Assembly: GCF_003752135.1 (NCBI RefSeq)
Contig: NZ_RJVK01000001.1
Span: 248,001-312,000, forward strand
Source: Caminibacter pacificus
GTDB taxonomy: Bacteria > Campylobacterota > Campylobacteria > Campylobacterales > Nautiliaceae
Direction: 5' to 3'
Length of the DNA: 64,000 nucleotides
Shown one piece after another: positions 25,325 to 34,266 of the stretch; within the stretch, counting starts at the first letter, position 1, and each line of letters begins with the position of its first letter. The notes beneath the pieces were generated by a model that worked only from the letters and a program-made list of their open reading frames with translations, was not told where the DNA came from and did not search any database. A program made the position numbers and the translations under genes.

Positions 25325-26539
25325 GTGAAGGTTTTTATTAAGACGTTCGGGTGCAGGAGTAATATTTTTGATAGTGAGATTATGAAAAATATAATCGGTG
25401 AAGTTGTAGATAGTGAAGATAAAGCCGATTTGATAATCGTCAATTCCTGCACCGTTACCAATTTCGCCGATAGGGATTTGAGACAATATATTAATAAGTG
25501 GCAGAGTAAAGATATTATGTTAACCGGCTGCGGTGCATATACTCAGGGTAAAAAGCTTTTAAAAGAGGGGAAAGTAAAAGCGGTTCTCGGACATAAGTAT
25601 AAAGAAGAAATTGATAAATATTTGGATTTTAGAGGTATTAAACTTGGAGATTTTAATTTCAAAAATTCAAAAATTTTGCAAAACATCTCGAAAACGAAAG
25701 CTTTTATCAAAATCCAAGAAGGGTGTGATTTTGAGTGCGCTTATTGTATTATTCCTTATGTCAGAGGGCATTCGAGAAGTATAGAAGAAAACGTAATATT
25801 GGATGAAATAAAAAAACTAAGAGATGCCGGTATTAGCGAATTCGTTTTGACAGGTATCAATATGGGAAGTTATGGCAAAGATACCGGTACGACTCTTAGC
25901 GGGCTTATAAAAAAAATATCTGAAATCAGAGGAGTTAAGAGGATACGTCTTGGGAGTCTTGAGCCGAGTCAGATAGATGAGGAGCTCATAGACCTAACCC
26001 AAAACGGAATTCTTGAAAAACACCTTCATATCGCCTTACAACACACAAGTGATAAAATGCTAAGAATAATGAAAAGAAGAAACAGAGTAAAACCCACTCT
26101 TGAGCTTTTTGAAAAACTCGCTTCAAAAAATATAGCTTTAGGGACCGATTTTATCGTCGGGCATCCCGGAGAGAGCGAGGAGATATGGCAAGAAGCGCTT
26201 GAAAATTTCAAAAAATATCCGCTCACTCATATTCATATTTTCAGATACTCTCCTCGAGAAGGAACGCTAAGTGCTACGATGAAACAAGACGTTCCCGGCG
26301 ATATTGCCAAAAAACGTGCTAAAATTTTAGACGAAATAGTAAAAAGAAATAATTACGAGTTCAGATTAAAAAACAAAAATTTACCGCTTTTTGTGCATAT
26401 TGAGGATTTTAAAGACGGATATTATACCGGATATGACGAGTTTTATAACAAAATGAAATTAAAAGGCGATTTTAATAAAGGAGAGTGGGTGAGAGTGAAA
26501 AATTACGAGGTAAAGGAAATCGAAAATGTCAAAGAATAA
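25325..26539 (+). CDS. mtaB: tRNA (t6A37) C2-methylthiotransferase
   Basis: 404 residues, GTG start directly after the RND stop. Converts t6A37 to ms2t6A37 in tRNAs reading ANN codons. N-terminal UPF0004 domain with FGCRSNIFDSE, VNSCTVTNFADRD and TGCGAY cysteines; radical SAM motif CDFECAYC (about 135); C-terminal TRAM-like region. TFGCRSN (rather than LGCKTN as in MiaB/RimO) plus length supports MtaB. It overlaps the FtsH-like gene by 14 nt. Confidence 0.92.
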   Translation: MKVFIKTFGCRSNIFDSEIMKNIIGEVVDSEDKADLIIVNSCTVTNFADRDLRQYINKWQSKDIMLTGCGAYTQGKKLLKEGKVKAVLGHKYKEEIDKYLDFRGIKLGDFNFKNSKILQNISKTKAFIKIQEGCDFECAYCIIPYVRGHSRSIEENVILDEIKKLRDAGISEFVLTGINMGSYGKDTGTTLSGLIKKISEIRGVKRIRLGSLEPSQIDEELIDLTQNGILEKHLHIALQHTSDKMLRIMKRRNRVKPTLELFEKLASKNIALGTDFIVGHPGESEEIWQEALENFKKYPLTHIHIFRYSPREGTLSATMKQDVPGDIAKKRAKILDEIVKRNNYEFRLKNKNLPLFVHIEDFKDGYYTGYDEFYNKMKLKGDFNKGEWVRVKNYEVKEIENVKE

Positions 26540-28007
26540 AAATTCTTTAATTATAATCAGCATAGTTGCCATACTTTTTATGCTTTTGATTTGGGCTGGG
26601 ATTAAATCCGGAGATTTAAACGCAAGCGTTCTTATGTCGCAAATAATAGCGGTAGTGATAATTTTCGGATTTTTTATCGGATTTTTACTGCTTCTTAAAA
26701 AATTGGCACCACAACCGCAACAACCGACTCAGCATGTACAAGTGGAGATGAATACGGGGATTGAAAAAGATTTTGTAATTCAACCGACCACTTCAAACGT
26801 AACGTTTAAAGACGTAGCCGGGATTAGCGAAGTAAAAGAAGAGCTTTTTGAGATAGTTGATTTTCTAAAAAACCCTGAAAAATACAGAAGTTTCGGAATT
26901 AATCTTCCAAAAGGGGTTTTATTGGTAGGGCCTCCGGGAGTCGGGAAGACTCTTATAGCAAAAGCTCTTGCCGGAGAAGCCGGAGTGCCGTTTTTTTATC
27001 AAAGCGGAAGTAGTTTCGTGCAGATGTATGTAGGTGTAGGGGCTAAAAGAGTTAGGGATTTGTTTAGCAAAGCAAAAGCGATGGCTCCGAGTATCATATT
27101 TATCGACGAAATCGACGCGATAGGAAAAGCCAGAGGAAATTTAAGAAACGACGAAAGAGAAGCTACTCTTAATCAGCTTTTGACCGAAATGGACGGGTTT
27201 GAAGGGAGTGAAGGCGTTATTGTTATAGGTGCTACGAATAAAGTGGAATTATTGGATGAAGCGCTTCTTAGACCCGGGAGATTCGATAGACGCGTATTTG
27301 TAGAGCTTCCGGGACTTCAAGACAGAATCGCTATTTTAAAAGTCCATTTGAAAGACAAACCATTTAAAGGAAACCTTGAAAACATTGCAAAAATGACGGT
27401 CGGTTTTAGCGGGGCGGCTCTTGCTTCTTTGGTGAATGAAGCTAGTATTCACGCACTAAAACAAGGCAAACATTTTATCGACGAAGAAGACTTTTACGCA
27501 GTAAAAGATAAAGTGATTTTAGGAAAAAAACGCCTAAATACCTACTCTCCGAAAGAAAAAGAAATTCTTAGCTATTATCAAGCGGCAAAAGCTGTTATCG
27601 CGGATTGGCTCGGGGTGGATTTCGAGAGAATTTCTCTTGTTAAAGACGATTTTAAAGAAGAAGACAAAGAGATTGTTTCAAAAACCGAGATTATGAGTAA
27701 AATAGAAACTCTTCTTGCCGGACGAGTGGCTGTAGAAGAGAAATTTAACGAAAAATATTCAAACGCACATAAGGATATCAAAAAAGCAAGAGAGCTCGCA
27801 CTTCTTATGATAAGAGAATACGGAATGGGCGAGAGTGTTGTAGGAGATGAGAGCGAAGCGGCTAAAATCTTAAACGACGCTTATGCCGAAACAAAAGTGC
27901 TTTATAATTCCAACCTTGATTTGATAGAAAAAGCTTACGAAAAAATGTTAAAAGACGAAGTTATTCACAAAGAAGATTTGAAAAAAATAAAAGATGAAAT
28001 TTTTTAG
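26526..28007 (+). CDS. FtsH-like AAA protein without the peptidase zinc motif
   Basis: 493 residues. Two membrane helices (about 8-26 and 38-60), then an intact FtsH-type AAA module: TFKDVAGISEVKEEL, Walker A GPPGVGKT (about 135), pore loop FVQMYVG, Walker B IIFIDEIDAIG, and the second region of homology LLRPGRFDRRV. The peptidase domain follows but HEAGH has become YYQAAKA (about 350), so two His and the Glu are lost. It should be an ATP-driven unfoldase or membrane chaperone without proteolysis. A second FtsH-like gene of this sort also occurs in Helicobacter next to an mtaB homologue, as I recall. Confidence 0.88.
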   Translation: MSKNKNSLIIISIVAILFMLLIWAGIKSGDLNASVLMSQIIAVVIIFGFFIGFLLLLKKLAPQPQQPTQHVQVEMNTGIEKDFVIQPTTSNVTFKDVAGISEVKEELFEIVDFLKNPEKYRSFGINLPKGVLLVGPPGVGKTLIAKALAGEAGVPFFYQSGSSFVQMYVGVGAKRVRDLFSKAKAMAPSIIFIDEIDAIGKARGNLRNDEREATLNQLLTEMDGFEGSEGVIVIGATNKVELLDEALLRPGRFDRRVFVELPGLQDRIAILKVHLKDKPFKGNLENIAKMTVGFSGAALASLVNEASIHALKQGKHFIDEEDFYAVKDKVILGKKRLNTYSPKEKEILSYYQAAKAVIADWLGVDFERISLVKDDFKEEDKEIVSKTEIMSKIETLLAGRVAVEEKFNEKYSNAHKDIKKARELALLMIREYGMGESVVGDESEAAKILNDAYAETKVLYNSNLDLIEKAYEKMLKDEVIHKEDLKKIKDEIF

Positions 28008-28479
28008 CGGTTTTTGTTTGTGTAACGAAAAAGAGCTTTTTGCGGATTACTTGGAGGATAGGGAATTCGTAGTTGCCGGATTTAGCAAAGGAGCTCAAAT
28101 AGCGTTGGATTATGTCTTAAATACTAAAAAAAGAGTCGATAAACTCCAACTTCTCTCTCCCGCATATTTCAACTATACCGATAAAATAATCAAAATGAAC
28201 TTAATCGCCTTTGAAAAAGACAAAAAAGCCTATATTAAAAATTTTTTAAAAAAAGCCGGTTTGCCGGATGAAAAATATGTTTGTGATTGCGATATAGAGG
28301 AACTAAAAGAGCTTTTTACTTTTGATTGGGAAAAAATAAAGCATTTAAAAAATGTAAAAGTCGAGGTTTTTTTAGGAGAATATGATAAAATTTCGGCTTT
28401 AAAAGCGGCATATGAATTTTTTAGAAACTATGCCGATGTTTATTTTATAAAAAAAGCAAATCATTTTTTAAGGAGTTAA
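27994..28479 (+). CDS. bioV: Pimeloyl-ACP methyl ester esterase, BioV type
   Basis: 161 residues, small alpha/beta hydrolase. Nucleophile S31 in VVAGFSKGAQ, acid D131 in LGEYDKIS, and H157 near the C-terminus in ANHFLRS give a full triad. This small esterase type is the Helicobacter BioV, which demethylates pimeloyl-ACP methyl ester to allow biotin ring assembly. BioC/BioH partners are not in the window. It overlaps the FtsH-like gene by 14 nt. If not BioV it is a close esterase relative. Confidence 0.7.
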   Translation: MKFFSGFCLCNEKELFADYLEDREFVVAGFSKGAQIALDYVLNTKKRVDKLQLLSPAYFNYTDKIIKMNLIAFEKDKKAYIKNFLKKAGLPDEKYVCDCDIEELKELFTFDWEKIKHLKNVKVEVFLGEYDKISALKAAYEFFRNYADVYFIKKANHFLRS

Positions 28480-28480
28480 A

Positions 28481-29617
28481 TTGCACCAGCGGCAAGAGCA
28501 TTCGGAAAACAAATATATTGAAATTTTCAAAGATTATTGGGATATTTTCGTAGGATTTTCGTCTTTACCACTTGCGATTATTTTTCATCTACAAGGAGTT
28601 CATCTTTTAGCGACTATATTTGCTGCGATAGGAATAGGAAGTTTGGCCGTTACTATTTCCGAAATTGCAGAGATTTTGGCTGAGAGGTTCGGGGAGCCTT
28701 TCGGGAGTATGATATTGACATTTAGTGCTGTATTGGTTGAGATTTTGATTCTTTTTATGGTGATTATGGAAGCCAAAACACACCCTGAAGTTTTAGAGAC
28801 CGTTAAAAACGGGATAGTAGCTACGGTAATCGTCGATTTGAACGCGCTTTTAGGACTTGCCGTATTTGTCGGGGGGCTTAGTTTTAAAGAACAAGTCCAC
28901 AACGAAGATACTTCGGCAAGCTATACAACCGTGCTTTTCGTAGCGGCGGCTATGCTTTTGGTACCTACTACCATTTCGCTTCATTCAAGTCAAGACGCTT
29001 TATTTAAAGCAAGTGTGATTATCGCCGTGCTTTTGTTTATTTTTTATTTCTTTATTTTCAAATTCCAAACGGATACTCACGTTCACTTTTTCAAATTCAA
29101 AAAAAGAAGTAGGGTAAAAAAATATATAAAAGAAGACGAGCACGACGATTACTATTTCGATAGAAAATCAAATATTTTTAATATCGTGTTTTTGGCGTTT
29201 TTGCTTGTGTTAATCGGCGTACTTTCGGAAATATTCGCAAACGACGGAGTCGTTGTTTTTAATAGTTTTGGGCTTACGGCCGGGTTTGTAGGGATTTTGA
29301 TAGCATTCGTAACGGTTGCTCCCGAGCTTTTTACAGCTATTAGAGCGGCAAAAAACGACGAAATGCAAAGAGTTATCAATATCGCAATGGGTGCGAGTAC
29401 CGTTAGTATTCTTTTGACGGTGCCGGCTTTGATTTTCCTTTCTATGCTTATAGGCGTAAAACTTACGCTTGATTTTACTCCTTTGCAAGTAGGGGCGCTA
29501 CTTCTTACTATTATGCTTGTATGGAAAACCACGGAAGACGGGGAGACGAATTATCTTGAGGGACTTTCTCACCTAATGATATTCTTAAGTTACGCGGTTA
29601 TCGCTATTTTCTATTAA
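28481..29617 (+). CDS. Calcium/proton antiporter, ChaA-like (CaCA family)
   Basis: 378 residues with about 11 membrane helices. Two inverted alpha repeats carry the CaCA acidic signatures: ITISEIAEILAERFGEPFG-like region written as SEIAEILAERFGEPFG (about 66-81), and TVAPELFTAIRAAKND (about 275-290). A His/acidic cytoplasmic loop (about 195-225, including HVHFF and DEHDDYY) lies between the halves. It exports Ca2+ (or Na+/K+) in exchange for H+. Start is TTG at 28481, 2 nt after bioV, with AAGGAG as SD. Confidence 0.85.
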   Translation: MHQRQEHSENKYIEIFKDYWDIFVGFSSLPLAIIFHLQGVHLLATIFAAIGIGSLAVTISEIAEILAERFGEPFGSMILTFSAVLVEILILFMVIMEAKTHPEVLETVKNGIVATVIVDLNALLGLAVFVGGLSFKEQVHNEDTSASYTTVLFVAAAMLLVPTTISLHSSQDALFKASVIIAVLLFIFYFFIFKFQTDTHVHFFKFKKRSRVKKYIKEDEHDDYYFDRKSNIFNIVFLAFLLVLIGVLSEIFANDGVVVFNSFGLTAGFVGILIAFVTVAPELFTAIRAAKNDEMQRVINIAMGASTVSILLTVPALIFLSMLIGVKLTLDFTPLQVGALLLTIMLVWKTTEDGETNYLEGLSHLMIFLSYAVIAIFY

Positions 29618-29680
29618 TTTTTTCTTTTTTTCTCTCTTTTTTGATAAAATGAATCGTTAAAAATTTAAAAAGGAGAGAGA

Positions 29681-30775
29681 ATGGATAGAAGAAAATTCTT
29701 AAAAACTGCGGGAATAGGAGCGGTTGCCACTACTGCATTTACTACTAATCTTTACGCAAAAACGAGAAAAACTCTAAAAGTATGTCTTTCTTGGCCAAAA
29801 ACTTTGCCTATTATGGGTGAGGGAATCTTTTTCTTTGCAAACAGAGTAAAAGAACTAAGCGGCGGCGCATTAAAAATCAAAGTTTACGGAGCGAACGAAC
29901 TCGTACCGGCCCTTGGCGTATTTGACGCATGTAGCAAAGGACTAATCGACGGGTTCCATTCGGGTCCTTATTATTGGAAAGGTAAAAACCCTGCATTCAG
30001 TCTATTTACTGCGTATCCGTTCGGAATGGTAGCGGATGAAATGCAAGGTTGGCTTGATTTTGCTGGAGGAATGGAGCTTTGGAGAGAGCTTTATGCAAAA
30101 TACAACCTAATTCCTTTCAAAGGCGGTAACACAGGAAACCAAATGGGAGGATGGTTTAGAAAACCTATTAAATCTCTTGCGGATATGAAGGGACTTAAAA
30201 TAAGAATCCCGGGACTTGGCGGTGAAGTAATGGCAGCACTTGGAGTAAAACCTGTAAATATTCCTGGAGGTGAGCTATACACCGCTCTTGAAAGAGGCGT
30301 AATTGATGCGACGGAATGGGTAGGACCTGCACTTGATACGAAAATGGGATTCTATAAAGTAGCGAAATATTACTATTCCGGATGGCATGAACCTGGAACT
30401 AACCTCGAACTTACGTTTAATAAGAAAAAATTCGAAAGACTTCCAAAAGAGTTCCAAGCTATCATCGAAACTGCGGCAAACGAAATGAACGCAAGAATGC
30501 TTGCGCAATTCCAATACGAAAACGGAAAAGCGCTTAAAAAAATTATGAGCGGTGAATACGGTGTAAAACTTTGCGAATTCCCGGCAGACGTAAACGAAGC
30601 GGCTAAAAAAGCTATCAAAAAAATCCTTGAAGAAAACGCAAACAAATCAAAAGACTTCGCAAGAGTATATGAAAATATTCAAAGCTACTTCCCTGATACG
30701 AGAAAATGGACTGATGTCGGTATGAAATGGTTCCTTGATACGAGAGATACGGATTTCAAATACGACAAATGCTAA
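29681..30775 (+). CDS. TRAP transporter substrate-binding protein (DctP family), Tat-exported
   Basis: 364 residues. Tat signal MDRRKFLKTAGIGAVATTAF (twin Arg at 3-4). The DctP fold shows GLKIRIPGLGGEVMAALGVK (about 167-186) with its carboxylate-binding Arg, and GVIDATEWVGP, resembling the TakP branch that binds 2-oxo acids or other monocarboxylates. The membrane subunits DctQ and DctM are absent here, so it must work with a transporter elsewhere or as a sensor component. -10 TAAAAT at about 29645 and SD AAAGGAGAG precede ATG; a terminator follows. Confidence 0.9.
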   Translation: MDRRKFLKTAGIGAVATTAFTTNLYAKTRKTLKVCLSWPKTLPIMGEGIFFFANRVKELSGGALKIKVYGANELVPALGVFDACSKGLIDGFHSGPYYWKGKNPAFSLFTAYPFGMVADEMQGWLDFAGGMELWRELYAKYNLIPFKGGNTGNQMGGWFRKPIKSLADMKGLKIRIPGLGGEVMAALGVKPVNIPGGELYTALERGVIDATEWVGPALDTKMGFYKVAKYYYSGWHEPGTNLELTFNKKKFERLPKEFQAIIETAANEMNARMLAQFQYENGKALKKIMSGEYGVKLCEFPADVNEAAKKAIKKILEENANKSKDFARVYENIQSYFPDTRKWTDVGMKWFLDTRDTDFKYDKC

Positions 30776-30780
30776 TTTTT

Positions 30781-30806
30781 CTCCCTTTTTCGGGAGCTTA
30801 TTTTTT
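30781..30806 (+). terminator. Intrinsic terminator after the TRAP binding protein
   Basis: CTCCC-TTTTTC-GGGAG stem (30781-30796) followed by CTTATTTTTT. It ends the plus-strand gene; the converging minus-strand gene ends at 30798 within it. Confidence 0.7.
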
Positions 30807-32567
30807 CAAAATAAAAAATTTACCCTCACTTTTTCCTATCAGATAAAAAACTTGATTGATTCTTATTCCTCCGTAAAGATAAAAATCATCTATCCAAATA
30901 TCGTTATGACAAATCACTCTTCCGTATACTCTATCTTCCGAAATGATTTTAGTATTTCCGATAACGCAATAAGGAGAGAGGATTTTTTCTATTTCTCCGA
31001 TTTTAAAATCCCTATAAACGTCGTATGAGTTGTCTTTGAATTTATAAATACCGACTTTGTCCTTCCAGAAAGAAAAAGTTTCCGTAAAATAGATAGCCTT
31101 GTCTTCCGGATAATAAATAGGTGAAACAATTCCTTCAAAAGTGGTCTCGAAAGTATCCAAGTGATTTGCATTCGAATCGAATATCAAAAAATATATTTTA
31201 GGAAAGTTTCCTTGCGTGCTTGCTATGACGAAATATTTATCGTTATATTTTAAAATATCCGTTGCTACCGAGGTAGTGTTTAGGTATGTTTTGTTTACGA
31301 GTTCGTTTAGGTTTTTATCGAGTTTTACTATTACCGCTCTTTTGGTATATTTGCCGAGTAAATCGAAAAATTTATATCCAACGGCTAAAAAGCCGGTTTT
31401 TGTTTTTACGATATCGTAGGCTTGAGAGTTTTTAAAATAACTTTTTTCTTTTAGAAGCTTTCCGTTTTTATCAAGTACGCCAATCCAAAAAAAGTTGTTT
31501 TTACTTCCCAAAAGATAAATTTTTCCGTTTATGTATCTCATTTTATTTATTTTTGCGGAAAAATTTTTTTGCCAAATTATTTTTAGGTTTTTGTTAAACA
31601 TAGTCAGGGTATATTTGTCTTTTTTCGTTAAGACAAGAGGATTGTCTGCGTTGATGATTTTTGCAATAAATGCTGTTTTAAGCTCTATTTTTTGAGGGTT
31701 GGTTAATTCTTCTTCCAAAATAAAAGCTCTGTTTTTAACGATTAAAATAGGTTTTTTTAAAAAAACAATATCTTTTAGGCCTTTTATTTTATAGTTCCAT
31801 AAAGGTTTTTTGGAAGAATAGACGTATTTATATAGCACCCCGTCTATATAAACGTAAACGTCTTCACCTTTTGATTTTATAAAATCGGGCTTTCCTGGGA
31901 GTTTTATCGTTTTGACTTTGCCGTTTTTTTTCAAAAAAAGTTTGTAATTAACGGCTTTTATTTTTATATTACTATTTCCATAGGTTCCAAAGGAGGTTAT
32001 ATTTACATTGAAAAAATCATCCGGTATATCATACTCTATATTTCTTGAGTATCCTACATAGATATCTCCGTCATATAGGCGGACTATATTGTCCGAGAGG
32101 TATCCGGAATTAGCTTTTAGGTTGGAATTGAAGAGAAAAACTCCGTTTTTTATATCTTTTCCGCTTATTACCAAAAGATATTTGTCTTGGTGTTTTACAA
32201 CGTATTCGGGTTTGAAGTCTTTAAATTCCACGACTTTATAGATGATATTTTGGTTGATTAGATAAGCCGCTTTGTTTGTAAAAACTATCATCCTATCTTC
32301 GATAGGATACGCTCCTATGTATTTTCCTTTTATAGTAACTTTTCCGAATTTAATCGTTTGAGTTTTCGGGTAGTAATATAAAATAATCTTTTTGCCGTTT
32401 TTTACGATAAATTTTTTGCCGTTGGGTGTATTTGTTAAAAAATAGACTTTTCCGTCTATTACCTCAGCCGTTTGAATGTCCGATTTAAAAGTTTTTAGGG
32501 GTTTTAGTTCTATGTTGTATCTTGCATAAAGCAGTGAAAATAGCAATAAAAATATAACTCCTCTCAT
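30798..32567 (-). CDS. Secreted beta-propeller-like protein of the Bat locus
   Basis: 589 residues. A signal peptide (MRGVIFLLLFSLLYA) is followed by repeated short beta-strand blocks with -GKVYFLTNTPNG-, -KNGKKIILYYY-, -DKYLLVISG-, -NGKIYLLGSKN- and -DKYFVIASTQG-: a repetitive all-beta pattern like a propeller. No family recognised. It overlaps the upstream DUF58 gene by 4 nt, so it is made with it, and is likely periplasmic. May be a ligand- or partner-binding component of the MoxR/VWA system; that is inference from position. Confidence 0.65.
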   Translation of the reverse strand: MRGVIFLLLFSLLYARYNIELKPLKTFKSDIQTAEVIDGKVYFLTNTPNGKKFIVKNGKKIILYYYPKTQTIKFGKVTIKGKYIGAYPIEDRMIVFTNKAAYLINQNIIYKVVEFKDFKPEYVVKHQDKYLLVISGKDIKNGVFLFNSNLKANSGYLSDNIVRLYDGDIYVGYSRNIEYDIPDDFFNVNITSFGTYGNSNIKIKAVNYKLFLKKNGKVKTIKLPGKPDFIKSKGEDVYVYIDGVLYKYVYSSKKPLWNYKIKGLKDIVFLKKPILIVKNRAFILEEELTNPQKIELKTAFIAKIINADNPLVLTKKDKYTLTMFNKNLKIIWQKNFSAKINKMRYINGKIYLLGSKNNFFWIGVLDKNGKLLKEKSYFKNSQAYDIVKTKTGFLAVGYKFFDLLGKYTKRAVIVKLDKNLNELVNKTYLNTTSVATDILKYNDKYFVIASTQGNFPKIYFLIFDSNANHLDTFETTFEGIVSPIYYPEDKAIYFTETFSFWKDKVGIYKFKDNSYDVYRDFKIGEIEKILSPYCVIGNTKIISEDRVYGRVICHNDIWIDDFYLYGGIRINQVFYLIGKSEGKFFILKK

Positions 32568-33289
32568 TCGAACGTCTCTTTTAATATCGAGATTAAATTT
32601 TTATCCGAATAGATTTTTCTTACTTTTTCTTTTTTGTAAATTTTATCATTTTTTTTGAGAGTGTTTAGGTAGTGAGTCAGGTTGTTTAAATTTAAAAAAG
32701 CACTCTGTTTTTTATCGAGAGAAATTAAGTTGTTAAATAGCAGTTTTTTGGGGTTTTCTTCGATTTTTTTTCTTATAAACAACAAAACGTTTTTATTTTT
32801 CGGGTTTAGTTTTATTTTGTAAAAGAAATCACCTATATAAATTGCCAAAAAGTTTTTTTGTTTTAAATAAAAAGGCTTTAGGGTCGTTTTTTTTAAATCA
32901 AGCGATAAAATATATTTTTTGATTTTTTCGACGTCATCAATTTTTTTAGGGATGAATTTTTTCATTTTATCGCTTATTATAAAAACTTCAAGTTTTTGTT
33001 TGTAATAAATAGCAGAAATTGCAAGAATTTCGAAAGTTTTTAGCGCTATTTGGAGTTTGTCTTCAAAAAGCATATTTATATCAAGCAGTAAAATTAAGGC
33101 GATTTTTTGATTTTTCAGGTGTTCTTTTTCGATTGCAAGAAGTTTTGAGGCTCTTGCGGAGCTTAGCCAGTGGATGTTTCTTATGTCTTCTCCCGGAATA
33201 TACTCCCTAAGCTCTTTAAAATCATCATCAACACCGAATTTTACAAGACTTTTTGTTAGGATTTGTTTTTTGAATTTTACTTTTTTCAA
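32564..33289 (-). CDS. DUF58 domain protein
   Basis: 241 residues. The DUF58 signature is clear: FKELREYIPGEDIRNIHW (about 24-41) followed by SSARASKLLAIEKEH. The rest resembles a von Willebrand-like fold with LLLDINMLF. DUF58 proteins nearly always sit with MoxR ATPases and VWA proteins, as here, with the MoxR gene at the end of the divergent operon. TTG start at 33289 with AAAAAGG 6 nt upstream. Confidence 0.88.
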   Translation of the reverse strand: MKKVKFKKQILTKSLVKFGVDDDFKELREYIPGEDIRNIHWLSSARASKLLAIEKEHLKNQKIALILLLDINMLFEDKLQIALKTFEILAISAIYYKQKLEVFIISDKMKKFIPKKIDDVEKIKKYILSLDLKKTTLKPFYLKQKNFLAIYIGDFFYKIKLNPKNKNVLLFIRKKIEENPKKLLFNNLISLDKKQSAFLNLNNLTHYLNTLKKNDKIYKKEKVRKIYSDKNLISILKETFE

Positions 33290-33303
33290 AAAAAGCCTTT
33301 TTA

Positions 33304-33315
33304 GTATAATTATAC
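33304..33315. promoter_or_regulatory. Palindromic divergent -10 of the Bat locus
   Basis: GTATAATTATAC is a perfect 12-bp palindrome containing TATAAT on both strands (33305-33310 plus, 33309-33314 minus). It serves the DUF58 operon on one side and the Bat operon on the other. The minus leader carries AAAAAGG. Confidence 0.65.
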
Positions 33316-33328
33316 AAAAAGAGTTACG

Positions 33329-33430
33329 ATGGAAGTAATGGTCGTAAATTGTAATTTGGATTTTTTTAAATATATTATTTTGGGAGTAATAGGTGCTTTT
33401 TTGATTTTTAGATTAAGGAAATTTTTGTGA
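33329..33430 (+). CDS. 33-aa membrane microprotein at the head of the Bat operon
   Basis: ATG 33329 to TGA 33430: N-terminus MEVMVVNCNLDFF, one helix about residues 14-26 (IILGVIGAFLIF) and a basic end RLRKFL. It follows the divergent promoter by 13 nt with a weak AAAAAGAG SD, and its TGA overlaps the GTG of the VWA gene (GTGA), so it is coupled to BatA translation. It may be a small subunit of the Bat membrane complex or an upstream ORF that sets BatA expression. Confidence 0.55.
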   Translation: MEVMVVNCNLDFFKYIILGVIGAFLIFRLRKFL

Positions 33431-34266
33431 CGTTTCTACATCCGGAATTTGCACTTTTCGGAATTTTAGGGCTTTTGTTTTTACTTTTTCAAAAAAAAAG
33501 AAAATTTACACATCTTCATTTTTTCAAAAACACCAAAAGTTTTAGTGTCGATATAGTCGATTTGCTTATTTTGATATTTTTGACTCTTAGTTTGATGTAT
33601 CCCGTGAAATACACTACAAAATATATAACTTCAAAAGTCGATTATCAATTTTACAATAACAAAAAAGAAAAAATCATAATCATTTTAGACGATTCTCTTT
33701 CTATGGAGGATTATGTAAAATTAGAAAAGAGTATTGCCTTAAACATTATCGAAAATAATAAAGCCAAAGCCGATATAATGCTTGTGATTTTTGAAGGGGA
33801 TTATAAAATTCTTAGTTATTTTACCGATAACTACGACGAATTGAAAAAACAGATTAACGATTTGTACTTCAATGCGGTAACCGGCAAAGGCGGGTCGATG
33901 CTTAGAGATACGATAAGCGGTGTGATTAATGCTTTTAGACCATATAATCCGAAAATCTATATTTTAACCGACGGAAGTCCCAATGACGAATCTTCCGTAA
34001 GTGTACAACAGCTAAAAAAACTTGCAAACGGTATGCAAATAAAATATATAGGTTTCGGAGATGACAAAAACAATAAAATTTATGAAAAAATTTTTAACAA
34101 CACCAAACTAAAAAAATACAATCCCGTATCGAAATATCAAGAAAAAACAAAAGTCTATTCTTATCAAGAAGAAGAGTTTTTTTATTGGTTTTTGGTGGCT
34201 GCTTTTATGCTGATGATATATAAAATTATAAGGCTTAGATTTGAGAATTTTAATTTTGGCGTTTAG
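33427..34266 (+). CDS. VWA membrane protein, BatA-like
   Basis: 279 residues from GTG 33427. An N-terminal helix (about 8-20, after LHPEF as in BatA/BatB), a second helix (about 44-60), then a VWA domain (about 83-225) with complete MIDAS motif D88-D-S90-L-S92 and later ILTDGSP, and a C-terminal helix (about 253-270). MIDAS metal sites bind protein partners. Bat proteins were named for aerotolerance in Bacteroides; their role is probably envelope protein assembly or stress with MoxR. Confidence 0.85.
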   Translation: MTFLHPEFALFGILGLLFLLFQKKRKFTHLHFFKNTKSFSVDIVDLLILIFLTLSLMYPVKYTTKYITSKVDYQFYNNKKEKIIIILDDSLSMEDYVKLEKSIALNIIENNKAKADIMLVIFEGDYKILSYFTDNYDELKKQINDLYFNAVTGKGGSMLRDTISGVINAFRPYNPKIYILTDGSPNDESSVSVQQLKKLANGMQIKYIGFGDDKNNKIYEKIFNNTKLKKYNPVSKYQEKTKVYSYQEEEFFYWFLVAAFMLMIYKIIRLRFENFNFGV

